Positions 1-11,115 are shown, numbered from the stretch's first letter. The stretch: 64,000 bases of DNA from an uncultured Rhodocyclaceae bacterium (GCA_907163075.1 CAJQTY010000002.1:682001-746000); one strand, 5' to 3'. A program made the numbers and translations. The notes: generated by a model from the sequence alone, not told the origin.

Positions 1-2075
1 CACCGGCGATGTTCACCCCGCCACGCTGCCACTGGTAGCTGATGCTGCCCAGACCGTCGGCGTCGGCCAGGGTGTTGGCCGCAGTCAGCGTCTGGCCCTG
101 GGTGGCGGTACCGGAAATGGTCACTGAACCTGTAGGCAGGTCATTGACATTGACTACAGCCGCGGTCGCGGCCGAGGTCACCGACTCGGCTGTGCCATGC
201 CCGTCGGTGTAGCTGGCGACGGCTGTGAGCGTCTGGCCGACATCGGCCTGGGTCGCGATGTAGGTGGCGCCGGTGGCACCGGCGATGTTCACCCCGCCAC
301 GCTGCCACTGGTAGCTGATGCTGCCCAGACCGTCGGCGTCGGCCAGGGTGTTGGCCGCAGTCAGCGTCTGGCCCTGGGTGGCGGTACCGGAAATGGTCAC
401 TGAACCTGTAGGCAGGTCATTGACATTGACTACAGCCGCGGTCGCGGCCGAGGTCACCGACTCGGCTGTGCCATGCCCGTCGGTGTAGCTGGCGACGGCT
501 GTGAGCGTCTGGCCGACATCGGCCTGGGTCGCGATGTAGGTGGCGCCGGTGGCACCGGCGATGTTCACCCCGCCACGCTGCCACTGGTAGCTGATGCTGC
601 CCAGACCGTCGGCGTCGGCCAGGGTGTTGGCCGCAGTCAGCGTCTGGCCCTGAGTAGCGGTACCGGCGATGGTGACGGAACCGGTGGGCGCGTCGTTGAG
701 GTTGGCGACGGCGCTCGTGTCGGCACTGGCCACGCTCTCCGCCGTACCATGCCCGTCGGTGTAACTGGCGACCACGGTGATGACCTTGCCCACTTCGGAC
801 TCGGTCAGCAGGTAGGTCGAGGCCGTAGCTCCGCTGATGGCAACGCCACCGGCCTGCCACTGGTAGCTGATGGCGCCCAGACCGTCGGCGTCGGCCAGGG
901 TGTTGGCCGCAGTCAGCGTCTGGCCCTGAGTAGCGGTACCGGCGATGGTGACGGAACCGGTGGGCGCGTCGTTGAGGTTGGCGACGGCGCTCGTGTCGGC
1001 ACTGGCCACGCTCTCCGCCGTACCATGCCCGTCGGTGTAACTGGCGACCACGGTGATGACCTTGCCCACTTCGGACTCGGTCAGCAGGTAGGTCGAGGCC
1101 GTAGCTCCGCTGATGGCAACGCCACCGGCCTGCCACTGGTAGCTGATGGCGCCCAGACCGTCGGCGTCGGCCAGGGTGTTCGATGCAGTGAGCGTCTGGC
1201 CCTGGGTGGCGGTACCGGAAATGGTCACTGAACCTGTAGGCAGGTCATTGACATTGACTACAGCCGCGGTCGCGGCCGAGGTCACCGACTCGGCTGTGCC
1301 ATGCCCGTCGGTGTAACTGGCGACGGCTGTGAGCGTCTGGCCGACATCGGCCTGGGTCGCGATGTAGGTGGCGCCGGTGGCACCGGCGATGTTCACCCCG
1401 CCACGCTGCCACTGGTAGCTGATGCTGCCCAGACCGTCGGCGTCGGCCAGGGTGTTGGCCGCAGTCAGCGTCTGGCCCTGAGTAGCGGTACCGGCGATGG
1501 TGACGGAACCGGTGGGCGCGTCGTTGAGGTTGGCGACGGCGCTCGTGTCGGCACTGGCCACGCTCTCCGCCGTACCATGCCCGTCGGTGTAACTGGCGAC
1601 CACGGTGATGACCTTGCCCACTTCGGACTCGGTCAGCAGGTAGGTCGAGGCCGTAGCTCCGCTGATGGCAACGCCACCGGCCTGCCACTGGTAGCTGATG
1701 GCGCCCAGACCGTCGGCGTCGGCCAGGGTGTTCGATGCAGTGAGCGTCTGGCCCTGAGTAGCGGTACCGGCGATGGTGACGGAACCGGTGGGCGCGTCGT
1801 TGAGGTTGGCGACGGCGCTCGTGTCGGCACTGGCCACGCTCTCCGCCGTACCATGCCCGTCGGTGTAACTGGCGACCACGGTGATGACCTTGCCCACTTC
1901 GGACTCGGTCAGCAGGTAGGTCGAGGCCGTAGCTCCGCTGATGGCAACGCCACCGGCCTGCCACTGGTAGCTGATGGTGCCCAGGCCATCCGCATCGGCC
2001 AGGGTGTTCGATGCAGTGAGCGTCTGGCCCTGAGTCGGCGTGCCGCTGATCGTGACGCTGCCGGTGGGCGCGTCG
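1..2075 (-). repeat. 276-bp (92-aa) tandem repeats within the giant protein
   Basis: About seven and a half units of exactly 276 bp lie head to tail and continue past the left edge. Each encodes NDxPTGSVTI, GQTLTA, ADADGLG, ISYQWQ and ASYTDGHGTAES blocks. Two variants alternate: one with QRGGVNIAGATGATY and one with QAGGVAISGATASTY. Near identity at DNA level indicates recent duplication or gene conversion. Copy number may be mis-assembled if short reads were used. Confidence 0.9.
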
Positions 2076-5000
2076 TTGACCGGATTGACCGTGACGCTGA
2101 CCGTTGCGGTTTCCGTCGTGCCGCCGGATGTGACCGTATAGGTGAAGGTTGGCGTGCCGCTGTAGTTGCTCGTCGGTGCGTAGGTCAGCGTACCTCCGGC
2201 ATTGAGCGTCACGCTGCCGCCTGTCACCGCAAGCGAGCCTCCTGTCGCGATCGCGGTGCCGTCGATGTGCGTGATGACGCGGCCCGCGTTCTCGAAGCTG
2301 TCGTTGCCCAGGGGCGCGAACGTGACGGGCGTGTCTTCGTCCGCCGTCACGTTGTCGTCGGCGATGTCGGCGACCGGGGCAATCGTGCCGTTGGCCGTGT
2401 CGCTGTCGGTCAGCGCGCCGCCACTGCCGCTGTTGCCGTTGTCGCTGGTGACCACTGTGACAGAAACAGGGCCGTTGTAATCGGCAACCGGCACGAAGAA
2501 CGGCGCGGTGGCGGGCGCCGCGAAATAGGCGTTGATCGAGGCAAGCGTGCCCGTAAGGACGAGGCTCGACGTGCCGGATCCGCTCACCGTCACGCCGCCG
2601 CCGGAGGCTGCGGACAGGGTACCGGCGGCCAGGGTTGCCGATAACGTGACTGTGTAGCTTCCGGAGCCGCCGTCGACATCCGCAATCACCACCGCATCCA
2701 GGAGCTGCACGGTTGTATCTTCGGGGATCACTGCGCCACTGCTTGTGAGCGTGTTGACCGGTGCATCGTTGACCGGATTTACGGTAAGGGTGACGGTGGC
2801 CTGCGGCGAATTTGCGGCCAGGCTGGTGATTTCCGATGCGCTGAGCGCGCGGTTGTAGAGCGCGACGCTGTCCATGCTGTTTCCGGCATTGAGGAAGCGG
2901 GTTGAGTTCAGGTCAGAGCGTGCGCCGATAACTGCATTGCCAGATGGATTGATACCGTCCCCGCCACTGGCGACCATGCCACTCAAAGCGCCATCGATAT
3001 AGACCTTGGTCCCGACGCCCGATGTCACGGTGGCCGTGTATAGGTGCCACTGTCCGTCTCCAATCAGGCTGCTAATGTCGAGAAACAGCTGTCCGGCTGG
3101 GAGGGTGGTGTCGTTGGAATCCAGGAAGGTCGTAATCAGCTTATTGGCATAAGTTGGGTATGCAGCTTCGCCGATCGCAACATGAACTACGTTGGTACTT
3201 CCCACTGTACCGTGCGAATAGAGGTACTGTTGGCCGTTGCCAGTGTTGTCATTGACTTGAAAATAGAACGAGAGGGTGAAATCGCTGGAATAGTTGATAT
3301 CTGAAAGCGCCACATGGTCGTCCACGCCGTCGAACTGCAGCGCGCTGCCATCATGGCCGGCTACCATGGTGGGGCTATTCGTCAACGTGCCGTTCGTGCC
3401 ACTGATGGCATCATTGCCATTTCCATCCAGGCCCCAGTAGTGCACAAGACCAGAACCGTCGTTGACCAGATACTGGAAGCTGTCGGTGCCGTTCCAGTCC
3501 GGGTCAGGCGTGTAGCTGAAGCTGCCATCGGCATTCAGCGTCAGCGTACCGTTGGCCGGTCCGGCAACCAGCGCCGCCGTCAGCGCATTGCCCTCGAAAT
3601 CGGTGTCGTTGGTCAGGACATTGCCGGTGATGGGCGTGTCCTCGCTGCCGCTGGCACTGTCATTATTGGCTACAGGTGCATCATTCACCGCCGTGACATT
3701 GATCGTAATCGTGTTCGGTGTCGAGTCGAGATCGACGCCACCGTTGGCTGTGCCGCCATTGTCCTGAACCTGGAAGGTGAAGCTGGCATAGCCAGCGCCG
3801 TTCGCATTGGCCGCCGGGGTAAACCTTAGGTTGCCGGCCGTGATGTTGGCGGCGCTAATGCTCTGGCCGGCCGTGACGGCCACGCCTGACAACGTCAAGC
3901 TTCCAGCGCCCGGCAATGTTGTAATCGTCACCGCCAGCAGGTTGTTGGCCGGGCTGTCGTTGGGATCGGTGAATCCAAAGTCTGCCGTCGTGAAGGTGTA
4001 GGTCGTATCCTCATTTGTGGCGACAGTCTTGTCTGTACCGTCAGGGGCTTCATTGACATTGATGACATTTACAGTGATCGACTGTGTATCCGCTCCACCA
4101 TTGCCGTCGCTGACCTGCACCGTCACGTCATAGACGTTGTTGCCGCCCGAGTCGGTGGGGCTCTCGTAGTTCGGCGCAGCCACGAACGTCAGCACGCCGC
4201 TGTTGGTATCGATGGCGAACTTCGCCGCGTCGGCGCCGCCGCTGATGGAATAAGACAGGGCATCGCCGTTGGCATCGGTGGCAGCGATCGTAGTTACCGC
4301 TGCGGTGTTCTCGGCGATGTTGATGTTGGCTGTGACGCCCCCACCATTGCTCGTAATGACTGGACTTGCATTAGTCGAAATGATTTTGACCTGATGGTTC
4401 GGCAGGAAGGTGAATGCCGCGGGTCCATCCAGTCCGCCGCTTCCCGTCGCGACATAGTCTCCAATCAGCGCGCCGGTTGTGCCGTTGTACTTGATGATTT
4501 TGTCGGTTGCATAACTCGACACATAAAGATTGCCATCAGGGCCGAACGAAAGGCCGACTGCTTCGCCCAGACCGCCGCTGCCTGTCGCGACAAAGTTGTC
4601 GATATAGGCCCCGGTTGTGCCGTTATATCGCTTGACCGTTGCGTCGTTGCTGGCGACATAAAGGTTGCCATCCGCCCCCCACGCCATCGCCGCCGGGCCG
4701 TTGAGTCCGCCACTTCCGGCGGATACAAATGTATCCACATAGGCGCCGGTGGTGGCGTTGTACCGCAGGATGTTGTCGGTGTTGTAACTTCCGACATACA
4801 GATATCCGTCTGGACGGAATATCAAGGCAACCGGCGCATTGAGCCCGCCGCTGCCGGCCGAAACAAACGTCGACATGAGCGCACCGGTTGTTCCGTCGAA
4901 CTTGAGAATCGAGTCGCCGATCTGGTTGCTTACATACAGGTGGCCGTCTGGTCCGAAGGCAAGGCCAGCGGCGGCATTGAGACCACCGCTGCCAGCCGCG

Positions 5001-8000
5001 ACGAAGGTATCGACATAGGCACCGGTCGTCGCGTTATATCGAACAATATTGTCGGAGGTGTGTCCTGCCGCATAAAACAGTCCGTCTGGTCCGACGATCA
5101 CGGCGTAGGGGTTCGTCAGTTCGGCCCCGCTGAAAAGCTGCTCGAACGCGCCGGAGTCGGAGTATCTATATAGCCCCTCGCCAGTCAGAAACGCGGTTGG
5201 AGCGACCATGTCATTGACGAAGTGCGTTCCTGCAGCGTCCGTAGCACTGACCAGGATGTTGAACGTCAGCCCCGAATTCCCGGCTGCATAGGCGTGCGTC
5301 ACCGAGCTTGGGTCACCCGCCACGGTTTCGATCGTGCCATCACCCCAATTGATCGTCCAGCTTGTGGCGTCTTCGTCAGCTGCCAGATTCAGCGTGTAAC
5401 TGCCCCCGCCCAATGTGGTCGCGGCGCCACTCGCGCTGACAGCCGTAATGCCCTGGTTAGTGACAGACACGGCAAGTACCTGCGTATCGGTGCCGCCGTT
5501 GCCATCGCTGACTTGCACCGTAACGTCGTAGACGTTGTTGCCACCCGCGTCGGTCGGTACTTCGTAGTCCGGCGTCGTGACGAAAGTCAGTGCTCCCGAC
5601 ACGCCGTTGATCGCGAACTTCGCCGCATCCGCGCCGCCGGAAATCGAATAGGTCAGCGTCTGCGCCGGCAGGTCGGCGTCGGTGGCAGTCACTGTCGTCA
5701 CCGCAGCAGTGTTTTCGGCGACGCTGATTGACGCCGTCGCACCGCCGCCGTTGCTGGTGATGATTGGCAATTCGTTGACCGCGGTGACGGTGATCCCGAC
5801 GGTATCGGTATCGGTCAGACTCAGGTCATCGGCAAGGCTGGCGATCTCCGTGGCGCTCAGTGCCCGGTTGTAGACGCGGGCGTCGTCGATCTTGCCGTTG
5901 AAGTCGAAGGTTGTTTCTCCGTTGCCGTGTTTACCAATGAAGCTGTTCGCGCCTAGCGTGTAGGAGATCGAACTGGTGGTTGCCGCCGTCGCCATTGCAG
6001 TGCCGTCGATATAGACGGTGACCGTGTTGTTGGTGTCGTCGAACGAGGCGGCGACGTGGTGCCAGCCTGTCCCCGCCAGATCAATGTTCGTGTCTGCGTA
6101 GTTCCAGATGCCCCCGCCCTGAGACCAGGAGAGCGTGGTGCCGTGGATGATGTCATCGAGTCGCAGCACCACGCTGTCGCCGAGCGAGATGACATCGGCA
6201 CCGTTGGTATCCTGAGCCGTCAGATTGACCCAGGCGGCCAGCGTGACATTTGCTGGATTGCCGTAGTGTCCGGCGATCTGCACGTAGTCATTGCCGTCGA
6301 AACTGAGCACGTTGCCGCGCGTGGCGTCGTTGACCGAGCTTGCACCACTGACCGTTCCGTCATAGGCGCCGACCGGGCTCGAATCGTTGCCCAGATCGCC
6401 GCTATTGTCGAAGGTGTAGCGTCCCTTGAGGCTGCTGTCGATGTTCAGACTCACCAGCGTTGAGTCCAGCGTCGCCAACGTCAATGTGGCGCTGCCGTTG
6501 TAGTTCGCGGTCGGGGTATAGCTCAGGCCGTTCAGCGCCGTGTTGATGCTGGCGATCGTGCCGCGCACGGTGATCGTCGTGTCGGCGGTACCGTCGCCGC
6601 TCACGAAAGTCAGTCCTGACACACTGCCGAGTGTCAACGTCCCATTGGTGACCGAGAGGGTGACTTCGACAGGATTGCCGCCGGCATCGGCGTCGTTAAT
6701 GGTTATTGCGTTGCCGTTGGCCGTCGAAAAGACGAGCGCGGTGTCTTCGTTGGTGGTCTGGGCACCAGGCACTGTATTCACCGGCGCTGAGTTCGGTGCC
6801 GCGGCAACCATGTTCTGTCCGAACTCGGAGGTGTCCGTGAAAGTGGTGTAGGTGGCATTCGCCTTGGTTGCCGTGGCGGTGACGAATTCGCCTGCCATCA
6901 CGCTCGCGGTCAATGTCGTGTTGATCGTGGCATTGCCGCTGGCGTCGGTACTAACGTTCGCAAAACCAAGATAGGTTTGCCCCTCGCCGTAGCCAGTACC
7001 GTCCTGTGCCGTGTTGGCGAAGAACTCGATGCGGTAGTAGCTGGACGCGGTGCTGTTGAGCGTGCCCTGGATCGTGATCGAACTACCGTTGGTCACGGCT
7101 GAACTCAACACCGGAAAGTTCTGGTAGTTGTTCGAGCCGGCGTCGGCATCGCCGGCATCGTTGAGAGTCACGCCGTTGGCGCCGAGGTCGATGCCCATCA
7201 GGCCGTTGGAGTGGATGGCGTTGCCGAGTATGGGGTTGTTGATGTCCCCCGCGCTCAGCATGACCACGCCCCGGTTCGTGTTGTAGGCAATCAGATTACC
7301 GGCACCTGCGGCCACCCCGCCAATCCGATTGGACGTTGCGCTGTTGTCGTTGATAACGCCGGCCGCGTTACCCAGTGCGAGGATCCCGCTCACGTCGGTG
7401 CCGATGTAATTGCCCTGCACCACGTTGTTCGACGTGCCGGCACCTCCAAACCGCACACCCACGCTGTTGTTGCCGGAGATCACGTTGCGCTCGGCTGCGG
7501 TGGTGCCGCCGATGACGTTGTTGTTCGCACCCACGTCCAGGACGACGCCGTAGCTGGTGTTGCCGAGATCGACTGTTCCGGACACGTCGGTGCCGACAAA
7601 GTTGCCGATCACCAGATTGCTGTTGGCAGAGGCGGTCAGCCGAACACCGGAATTGTCGTTGCCCGACAGGATGTTCCGGTCAGCGGCCACGTTGCCGCCA
7701 ATGGTGTTGCCGTTCGAGTAGACCGACACGCCGTGCACCGTGTTGCCCAAGTCCAGCGTCCCGGTGATGTCCGTACCGATGAAGTTGCCCGCGATCGTGT
7801 TGCCATCGGCGCCTGCCGCAATGTAGATGCCGTGGTTCGTGAAGCGACTGATCGCCAGCCCGCGGATCGTGCTGCCGTCGCTGCCATCCGCGAGACTCAA
7901 ACCGTCGACGCCTGCGCCCGCGCCAGCCCCATTGAGCTCGATCACCGGCGTACCGGCAAAGTCGGGCTCGGTGGTGCCATCGATGATGAGTGTCTGGGTA

Positions 8001-11000
8001 ATGGTCGGCAGCGCAGCCGTGACGCTGATCGAATATGGGCCGACCCCGGCAATGTTGAAGTAGATGCGGTCCGCGCCGCCCACCCCGTTGGCCGTGTTGT
8101 TCGCGGCAGTGATCGCTTCGCGCAGGCTGATCTTGCCGTCGGCGCCCTTGTTCGCCATCAGGGCGGCGATGCTGGTCGTGGTGCCGTCGGCCGTGTCGCT
8201 CGTCGTATCGACAACCAGCGTGTTGTAGGTGTCGTTGTCGGTATTCGTGACCGACACATCGCTGGCGTTCAGGCCGTTGTAACCGGCATCGGCGCTGCTC
8301 GCGGCGGCGGTGACGATGCTGTAGGCGATGTCGCCGTCGTCCAGCGTGTCGTCGATGCCCGTGATCGTCACCGTCTGCGGTGTGCTCCAGTTGGCCGTGG
8401 TGAAGGTCAGGCTGGACGTCGAAACCGTGCCTTCGGTCGTGTCGCTCGACGAGATGCCGATGGTGACATTGGCCGTCGGAGCCGTGTTGAGGACCACGCT
8501 GAACTGGGCCGAGCCGCCCGCCTCCGTGGTGGTGAGACCGCTGGTCGGCGTGACGGTGATGCCCGGTGTGGGCGAGTTGATCTTGACCACGTAGCCATCG
8601 CTACCGCTGCTGTAGGCGCGCACCGGCGTGCCCCAGGTCGCGGTGCTCAGGCCGGCTACATAGACGCCGCCGCTGCCGTCGGTGGCGACGTCGTAGCCGT
8701 TCTCGCCACCGCTACCGCCCAGAAAGGCGCTCCAGGCGCGGTTGCCACTGCTGTCCAGTTGGGCCGCGAAGGCATCGCCGCCACCGCTGTAGGCCCGCCA
8801 GGGCGTGCCCCAGGTGGCGTCGCTGTCACCAGCCACGAACACATTGCCACTGCCGTCCACCGTGATTCCATAGACGATGTCCTGGCCGCTGCCGCCCATG
8901 AAGGTGTTCCAGACCAGGGTGCCGCTGCTGTTCAGCTTGATCGCCAGGCCGTCGTAGGTGCCGCCACCGTAAGCCTGCGCGGGCGCGCCCCAGGTGGCGC
9001 TGCCGTAGCCGCCCAGGTAGATGTTGCCGCTGCCGTCCAGGTCCAGGGATTCGGCGTACTCGGCCCCGGCGCCGCCCATGAAGGTGTTCCAGGTGAGGGT
9101 GCCGCTGCTGTTCAGCTTGGCCACCATGGCATCGAAGCGGCCGCCGAAGGCCCGTAAAGGCGTGCCCCAGGTGGCGGCGCTGTAGCCGGCGACGATGACG
9201 TTGCCGGAGCCGTCCACCGCGATGTCGCTGCCCCCATCCGATCCCGTGCCGCCCAGGAAAGTGTTCCAGGTCAGCGCGCCGCTGCTGTTGAGCTTGACGG
9301 CATAGGCGTCGGGGCCGGTACCGAAGCCTCGGACCGGCGTGCCCCAGCTGGCGGAGCTGTTGCCGGTCAGGTAGACATTGCCGCTGGCGTCCGCCGTGAC
9401 ACCGTAGCCGTAGTCGCTGCCGGCACCGCCGATGAAGGTGTTCCAGACCAGGCCGCCACTGCTGTTTAGCTTGGCCACGAAGGTGTCGGTGGCGCCGGAA
9501 TAGGCCCGCACAGGCGTGCCCCAGGTGGCGCTGCTCTGGCCGATCACGTAGACGTTGCCGCTGGCGTCCACGGTCACTTCCTTGGCCGAGTCGAAACCGG
9601 CCCCGCCCAGGAAGGTGCTCCAGACCAGGTTGCCGTTACTGTCGAACTTGCTGACGTAGGCATCGTCGGAGGCGCTGTAGGCCCGCACGGGCGTGCCCCA
9701 GGTGGCGCCGCTGTAGCCGACCACATAGCTGTTGCCGCTGGCGTCCACGGCCACGGCCTTGGCATCTTGGCTGCCGGCGCCACCTGCGAACGAGTTCCAG
9801 GCAAGGGACTGAGCCGGCGCAGCCTTGATCGACACGGCGCCGATTTCCCATTGACTTGAGGCACCTGAAGTACCGGTCATGGTCACGGTGGCTGCGCCAG
9901 TTTCCGTAGTCGAGCCACCAAGCATGGTGGCATTGCTGGCCGACCATTGCGAAATTTGCCCCGCCCCAACGAGATTTGCGCTCGTATCCTTCCAATACTG
10001 TGCATCGATCACCAGATCACCGGCCACGCTGCTTACTGTCACTGAAGCGGTTGTGCCGGTCCCGCTTGCACTGGCAAAGGTGCCTGTCGGTGTACCCTGG
10101 TTAACGCCATTGAAGGTGGTAGCGCCACCTGCCGCGGCGGTGGTGGCCCCGAAACTGGCGATCACATTTGCAGTACCCACGGTGGGGTTGACCAGGCTCC
10201 AGATCTCGACCGCGTGGTTGGCAGCGCCTCGCCCAACCTGTGTCATGGCGACGCCACCGTAGGTCACGGACGACACGCCGGCGCCGAGCCCGTCAATGGA
10301 AAGCTCGACGATCAGAACCCGGTCTGTACCACTGTTGACAGTGTGCGACCACGTCAGGTTGGTCGCGCCCGTGGTCTGTGTCGAAGTGGCTGTACCGTTC
10401 GACGTAATCGCCAGCACATTCGTCCATTGAGCCTGGCCGGCCAAGCCCACCGCGCTTTGCGCCTCGATAGCGCCGGTTTGATACTCGAACACCCAGTCGC
10501 CACCCAGCGCCACCGAACCGGTCTTGTCGGTGCTGGCGGCGACATCGGCGCCGGTGAGCCGGCCCAGGGCATCGACAAAAGCCCGGCCTTCTGCGGTGCC
10601 GGCCACGTCGCAGCCGTAGATCAGGAAATCGACATTTGCGGCAAATGCATGGCCCCACGCACTTATAGCTTTCTGGTTCTGGATCAGACTTTCGAAGTTA
10701 AGCTGATTGTTGCCGATGTCGACACTGCCATCGCTGCCATGCGAGATTAAATGCACGGCATCAAGATTGTCATATTGGGACAAGGCTTTGCTAATTTGCG
10801 AAATGCCATCCTGATTGGCATCCAGCATGACAATATCGAGTTGCCGATCAGGATTGCCCCCAGCCTTGATGTTGTCAATCAGTTGCTGATAGTTGCTGAC
10901 GCGGGTATCAACGAATACGACTTCATGACTGGCATGCTGGGCTTGTTGCTGGTTGGCCACTGTGTTTGTGAATTCACCGTCGATCCCAATCACCCGGTGT

Positions 11001-11092
11001 TCCGCCTGAGGAACAAACGAGTCTGTCAGTGCCGCCGGGAAGTCGGCCGAGAACAGGAGTCGGGGCTCTAGTTCCTCGACCAGAGGACGCAT
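1..11092 (-). CDS. Giant DUF4347 / LEPR-motif repeat protein, C-terminus outside window
   Basis: The reading frame is open from the ATG at 11092 to the window edge, at least 3,697 codons; I checked the frame at 11.0, 4.3 and 0.2 kb. The N-terminus has no signal peptide and carries VEELEPRLLFSAD at residues 5-17. Approximate domain order: DUF4347 (30-270, with SHG and YGCD motifs); a beta-rich stretch (275-420); SBBP-type propeller repeats recurring as WGTPVRAY (425-835); a Calx-beta-like segment; a CSLREA-type parallel beta-helix (950-1320); cadherin-like units; a LamG/concanavalin-like domain (1545-1745); an NHL-like propeller (1960-2235); a second LamG (2565-2765); VCBS-like units; and 92-residue tandem repeats from about 3010. 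It is the last visible gene of the operon, 23 bp after the HlyD-type adaptor. It is probably a secreted or surface-bound adhesin; ligand and C-terminal anchor are unknown. Confidence 0.9.
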   Translation of the reverse strand, partial: MRPLVEELEPRLLFSADFPAALTDSFVPQAEHRVIGIDGEFTNTVANQQQAQHASHEVVFVDTRVSNYQQLIDNIKAGGNPDRQLDIVMLDANQDGISQISKALSQYDNLDAVHLISHGSDGSVDIGNNQLNFESLIQNQKAISAWGHAFAANVDFLIYGCDVAGTAEGRAFVDALGRLTGADVAASTDKTGSVALGGDWVFEYQTGAIEAQSAVGLAGQAQWTNVLAITSNGTATSTQTTGATNLTWSHTVNSGTDRVLIVELSIDGLGAGVSSVTYGGVAMTQVGRGAANHAVEIWSLVNPTVGTANVIASFGATTAAAGGATTFNGVNQGTPTGTFASASGTGTTASVTVSSVAGDLVIDAQYWKDTSANLVGAGQISQWSASNATMLGGSTTETGAATVTMTGTSGASSQWEIGAVSIKAAPAQSLAWNSFAGGAGSQDAKAVAVDASGNSYVVGYSGATWGTPVRAYSASDDAYVSKFDSNGNLVWSTFLGGAGFDSAKEVTVDASGNVYVIGQSSATWGTPVRAYSGATDTFVAKLNSSGGLVWNTFIGGAGSDYGYGVTADASGNVYLTGNSSASWGTPVRGFGTGPDAYAVKLNSSGALTWNTFLGGTGSDGGSDIAVDGSGNVIVAGYSAATWGTPLRAFGGRFDAMVAKLNSSGTLTWNTFMGGAGAEYAESLDLDGSGNIYLGGYGSATWGAPAQAYGGGTYDGLAIKLNSSGTLVWNTFMGGSGQDIVYGITVDGSGNVFVAGDSDATWGTPWRAYSGGGDAFAAQLDSSGNRAWSAFLGGSGGENGYDVATDGSGGVYVAGLSTATWGTPVRAYSSGSDGYVVKINSPTPGITVTPTSGLTTTEAGGSAQFSVVLNTAPTANVTIGISSSDTTEGTVSTSSLTFTTANWSTPQTVTITGIDDTLDDGDIAYSIVTAAASSADAGYNGLNASDVSVTNTDNDTYNTLVVDTTSDTADGTTTSIAALMANKGADGKISLREAITAANNTANGVGGADRIYFNIAGVGPYSISVTAALPTITQTLIIDGTTEPDFAGTPVIELNGAGAGAGVDGLSLADGSDGSTIRGLAISRFTNHGIYIAAGADGNTIAGNFIGTDITGTLDLGNTVHGVSVYSNGNTIGGNVAADRNILSGNDNSGVRLTASANSNLVIGNFVGTDVSGTVDLGNTSYGVVLDVGANNNVIGGTTAAERNVISGNNSVGVRFGGAGTSNNVVQGNYIGTDVSGILALGNAAGVINDNSATSNRIGGVAAGAGNLIAYNTNRGVVMLSAGDINNPILGNAIHSNGLMGIDLGANGVTLNDAGDADAGSNNYQNFPVLSSAVTNGSSITIQGTLNSTASSYYRIEFFANTAQDGTGYGEGQTYLGFANVSTDASGNATINTTLTASVMAGEFVTATATKANATYTTFTDTSEFGQNMVAAAPNSAPVNTVPGAQTTNEDTALVFSTANGNAITINDADAGGNPVEVTLSVTNGTLTLGSVSGLTFVSGDGTADTTITVRGTIASINTALNGLSYTPTANYNGSATLTLATLDSTLVSLNIDSSLKGRYTFDNSGDLGNDSSPVGAYDGTVSGASSVNDATRGNVLSFDGNDYVQIAGHYGNPANVTLAAWVNLTAQDTNGADVISLGDSVVLRLDDIIHGTTLSWSQGGGIWNYADTNIDLAGTGWHHVAASFDDTNNTVTVYIDGTAMATAATTSSISYTLGANSFIGKHGNGETTFDFNGKIDDARVYNRALSATEIASLADDLSLTDTDTVGITVTAVNELPIITSNGGGATASISVAENTAAVTTVTATDADLPAQTLTYSISGGADAAKFAINGVSGALTFVTTPDYEVPTDAGGNNVYDVTVQVSDGNGGTDTQVLAVSVTNQGITAVSASGAATTLGGGSYTLNLAADEDATSWTINWGDGTIETVAGDPSSVTHAYAAGNSGLTFNILVSATDAAGTHFVNDMVAPTAFLTGEGLYRYSDSGAFEQLFSGAELTNPYAVIVGPDGLFYAAGHTSDNIVRYNATTGAYVDTFVAAGSGGLNAAAGLAFGPDGHLYVSNQIGDSILKFDGTTGALMSTFVSAGSGGLNAPVALIFRPDGYLYVGSYNTDNILRYNATTGAYVDTFVSAGSGGLNGPAAMAWGADGNLYVASNDATVKRYNGTTGAYIDNFVATGSGGLGEAVGLSFGPDGNLYVSSYATDKIIKYNGTTGALIGDYVATGSGGLDGPAAFTFLPNHQVKIISTNASPVITSNGGGVTANINIAENTAAVTTIAATDANGDALSYSISGGADAAKFAIDTNSGVLTFVAAPNYESPTDSGGNNVYDVTVQVSDGNGGADTQSITVNVINVNEAPDGTDKTVATNEDTTYTFTTADFGFTDPNDSPANNLLAVTITTLPGAGSLTLSGVAVTAGQSISAANITAGNLRFTPAANANGAGYASFTFQVQDNGGTANGGVDLDSTPNTITINVTAVNDAPVANNDSASGSEDTPITGNVLTNDTDFEGNALTAALVAGPANGTLTLNADGSFSYTPDPDWNGTDSFQYLVNDGSGLVHYWGLDGNGNDAISGTNGTLTNSPTMVAGHDGSALQFDGVDDHVALSDINYSSDFTLSFYFQVNDNTGNGQQYLYSHGTVGSTNVVHVAIGEAAYPTYANKLITTFLDSNDTTLPAGQLFLDISSLIGDGQWHLYTATVTSGVGTKVYIDGALSGMVASGGDGINPSGNAVIGARSDLNSTRFLNAGNSMDSVALYNRALSASEITSLAANSPQATVTLTVNPVNDAPVNTLTSSGAVIPEDTTVQLLDAVVIADVDGGSGSYTVTLSATLAAGTLSAASGGGVTVSGSGTSSLVLTGTLASINAYFAAPATAPFFVPVADYNGPVSVTVVTSDNGNSGSGGALTDSDTANGTIAPVADIADDNVTADEDTPVTFAPLGNDSFENAGRVITHIDGTAIATGGSLAVTGGSVTLNAGGTLTYAPTSNYSGTPTFTYTVTSGGTTETATVSVTVNPVNDAPTGSVTISGTPTQGQTLTASNTLADADGLGTISYQWQAGGVAISGATASTYLLTESEVGKVITVVASYTDGHGTAESVASADTSAVANLNDAPTGSVTIAGTATQGQTLTASNTLADADGLGAISYQWQAGGVAISGATASTYLLTESEVGKVITVVASYTDGHGTAESVASADTSAVANLNDAPTGSVTIAGTATQGQTLTAANTLADADGLGSISYQWQRGGVNIAGATGATYIATQADVGQTLTAVASYTDGHGTAESVTSAATAAVVNVNDLPTGSVTISGTATQGQTLTASNTLADADGLGAISYQWQAGGVAISGATASTYLLTESEVGKVITVVASYTDGHGTAESVASADTSAVANLNDAPTGSVTIAGTATQGQTLTAANTLADADGLGAISYQWQAGGVAISGATASTYLLTESEVGKVITVVASYTDGHGTAESVASADTSAVANLNDAPTGSVTIAGTATQGQTLTAANTLADADGLGSISYQWQRGGVNIAGATGATYIATQADVGQTLTAVASYTDGHGTAESVTSAATAAVVNVNDLPTGSVTISGTATQGQTLTAANTLADADGLGSISYQWQRGGVNIAGATGATYIATQADVGQTLTAVASYTDGHGTAESVTSAATAAVVNVNDLPTGSVTISGTATQGQTLTAANTLADADGLGSISYQWQRGGVNIAG

Positions 11093-11115
11093 GGACGATT
11101 TTCGCCAGGTCTGTT

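Noticed and set aside
473..2644. Plus-strand repeat-containing frames and minus-strand Arg/His-rich frames at 417-1964
   Set aside because: Other-frame readings of the 276-bp repeats; the real frame gives SYQWQ and GQTLTA motifs and is continuous with the upstream gene.
7211..9157. Plus-strand open frame of 648 codons
   Set aside because: Antisense to the beta-helix and propeller part of the giant protein, whose minus-strand frame has clear domains.
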